The notes under the pieces are model-generated. The model did not search any database and had not been told where the DNA came from. It was given only the letters and a program-made list of their open reading frames with translations. The position numbers and the translations under genes were made by a program. Source: JBDUDK01 sp040002995 (GTDB taxonomy: Bacteria; Actinomycetota; Acidimicrobiia; Acidimicrobiales; Ilumatobacteraceae). From it: DNA of 7,476 nt. Shown in pieces: positions 7,203 to 7,476 of the stretch. Location: positions 1-7,476 of the forward strand of contig JBDUDK010000007.1 in NCBI GenBank assembly GCA_040002995.1. Direction: 5' to 3'. The first letter of the stretch is position 1. Each line of letters begins with the position of its first letter.

Positions 7203-7297
7203 CGTCGAACGTCCCATACAGGGAGCCATTTTTGGCGGGTCATGAGGGGCCACCCCCCGAACTGGAGACAAGGTTTTCTCAACTCTACGTGGGGGTC

Positions 7298-7326
7298 TTG
7301 CCACGGAGAGTGACTATGACTACAAC
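7298..7326 (+). promoter_or_regulatory. Weak promoter candidate for the downstream gene
   Basis: TTGCCA (7298-7303, five of six to TTGACA) is followed after 17 bases by TACAAC (7321-7326, four of six to TATAAT, but lacking the important last T). Transcription would begin near 7333, giving a leader of about 100 bases that contains the hairpin at 7376-7429. It is the best sigma-70-type match I see in this gap, and weak in absolute terms. Confidence 0.2.
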
Positions 7327-7369
7327 AGGTGGTGGGGAGGCCCAGATCCGCCAGCCGATTGGTCGCTGA
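7316..7369 (+). CDS. Possible 17-codon upstream leader peptide
   Basis: ATG 7316-7318 opens a 17-codon frame (MTTTGGGEAQIRQPIGR) that stops at TGA 7367-7369. A purine-rich GGAGAG (7305-7310) sits five bases upstream, a workable ribosome binding site. The frame ends seven bases before the hairpin at 7376-7429, the arrangement seen where leader translation controls downstream folding. No run of a single regulatory amino-acid codon is present beyond three Thr and three Gly. If transcription starts at the promoter candidate near 7333, this frame would not be on the mRNA, so the two readings exclude each other. It is short enough to be chance. Confidence 0.25.
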   Translation: MTTTGGGEAQIRQPIGR

Positions 7370-7375
7370 GCTAGC

Positions 7376-7429
7376 GGGGAGCCAGGCGAAACCGGCCCCG
7401 TCCGGATAATCGAACGAGGAAGGCTCCCC
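7376..7429 (+). promoter_or_regulatory. Hairpin against the ribosome binding site of the last gene
   Basis: GGGGAGCC (7376-7383) is perfectly complementary to GGCTCCCC (7422-7429). The 38-base loop can hold an inner CCGG/CCGG stem (7392-7395 with 7402-7405). The 3' arm starts on the last two bases of the Shine-Dalgarno GAGGAAGG (7416-7423) and ends four bases before ATG 7434, so folding would restrict ribosome access. The upstream copy GGGAGCC (7221-7227) could compete for the same 3' arm. A regulatory role is inference from position and pairing. Confidence 0.4.
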
Positions 7430-7433
7430 AAAA

Positions 7434-7476
7434 ATGCGATCAAAGGTCGTCCGTGCCGGAGCGGCACTGTTCATGG
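7434..7476 (+). CDS. Start of a probable secreted protein, cut by the window end
   Basis: ATG 7434-7436 follows the Shine-Dalgarno GAGGAAGG (7416-7423) at ten bases. The 14 visible residues, MRSKVVRAGAALFM, have a basic start followed by a small hydrophobic run, typical of the n-region and early h-region of a Sec signal peptide or a first membrane segment. The frame is still open at the last base. The long leader upstream suggests it begins a new transcription unit and is not part of an ftsK operon. Nothing can be said about function. Confidence 0.6.
   Translation, partial: MRSKVVRAGAALFM

Larger units (their letters stand above)
7203..7433 (+). other. Long leader between ftsK and the next gene
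   Basis: These 231 bases carry no convincing long gene on either strand. The base composition is less even than in the genes, with G and C runs (7246-7249, 7253-7258, 7291-7295) and T or A runs (7229-7233, 7430-7434). GGGAGCCA occurs at 7221-7228 and again at 7377-7384, and both copies can pair with GGCTCCC at 7422-7428, next to the downstream ribosome binding site. GGTCAT (7238-7243) can pair with ATGACT (7316-7321), one G-T pair included, closing a roughly 85-base domain. The alternative pairings suggest a structured 5' leader, but I cannot match it to a known riboswitch class. Confidence 0.4.

Noticed and set aside
7212..7233. Terminator after ftsK: TCCC/GGGA stem (7212-7215 with 7221-7224) followed by a TTTTT run at 7229.
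   Set aside because: The stem is only four pairs and is separated from the T run by four bases; too weak to call.
6171..7304. Long open antisense frame (377 codons) opposite the FtsK motor and the following leader.
   Set aside because: It is also a codon-bias shadow: no recognisable domain, and it lies across conserved FtsK motifs on the other strand.
7238..7321. Possible SAM-type riboswitch suggested by GGTCATGAG and its pairing with ATGACT.
   Set aside because: The opening resembles SAM-I/IV leaders, but the obligatory GGCAACC-like core and the conserved pseudoknot partners are not visible.
7405..7410. GATAAT as a -10 box for the last gene.
   Set aside because: It is a five of six match, but transcription would start near 7417, inside the Shine-Dalgarno, and no -35 lies at the right distance.
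7350..7420. Possible c-di-AMP (ydaO-type) riboswitch: a CGCT/AGCG stem followed by GCGGGGAGCCA, and a GGATAATC further on.
   Set aside because: The GCGGGGAGCCA word loosely recalls the class, but I cannot find the conserved GGGTGAATC or CAGCTAAC segments, and ATG 7434 with a good ribosome site leaves no room for the rest of the aptamer. A covariance-model scan including sequence beyond 7476 would settle it.
7199..7474. Antisense frame (91 codons) across the right-hand leader.
   Set aside because: No good ribosome site, no recognisable domain, and it runs over the start of the + strand gene at 7434.

Overview
The window is a compact, high-GC (roughly two thirds G+C by eye) stretch of bacterial chromosome, with every supported gene on the + strand. 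The gene order dapA, RNase J, ftsK, together with codon use rich in G/C third positions and frequent start/stop overlaps, points to an actinobacterium. The winged-helix protein and the ferritin-like protein look like families common in that phylum, and a lineage such as Acidimicrobiia is plausible. The class-level placement is inference; no rRNA or other decisive marker is present.

Layout: (1) 1-579 is the 3' end of a diiron ferritin-like protein, closed by a strong hairpin terminator at 606-631. (2) 698-1567 encodes a small secreted protein I do not recognise. Its mature part holds five degenerate repeats, each with a cysteine pair exactly 17 residues apart. (3) 1637-4804 is a tight three-gene block: a winged-helix (MarR-like) protein, DapA (4-hydroxy-tetrahydrodipicolinate synthase) and RNase J. 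Start and stop codons overlap at both junctions (1 base and 8 bases). (4) After a 49-base gap with three copies of a 6-base half-site comes ftsK (4854-7202), the membrane-anchored DNA translocase. (5) 7203-7433 is a 231-base leader without a convincing long gene, holding a possible 17-codon upstream ORF, a weak promoter candidate and a hairpin against the ribosome binding site. (6) From 7434 a new gene begins, probably a secreted protein, and is cut by the window end.

The central block is mostly housekeeping: lysine/peptidoglycan precursor synthesis (DapA), RNA processing and decay (RNase J) and chromosome segregation (FtsK). The dapA-rnj-ftsK neighbourhood is also known from mycobacteria. 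The least ordinary items are the five-fold CX17C secreted protein and the leader at the right end. I see no mobile element, CRISPR array, rRNA or tRNA gene. No gene-free stretch exceeds 300 bases.
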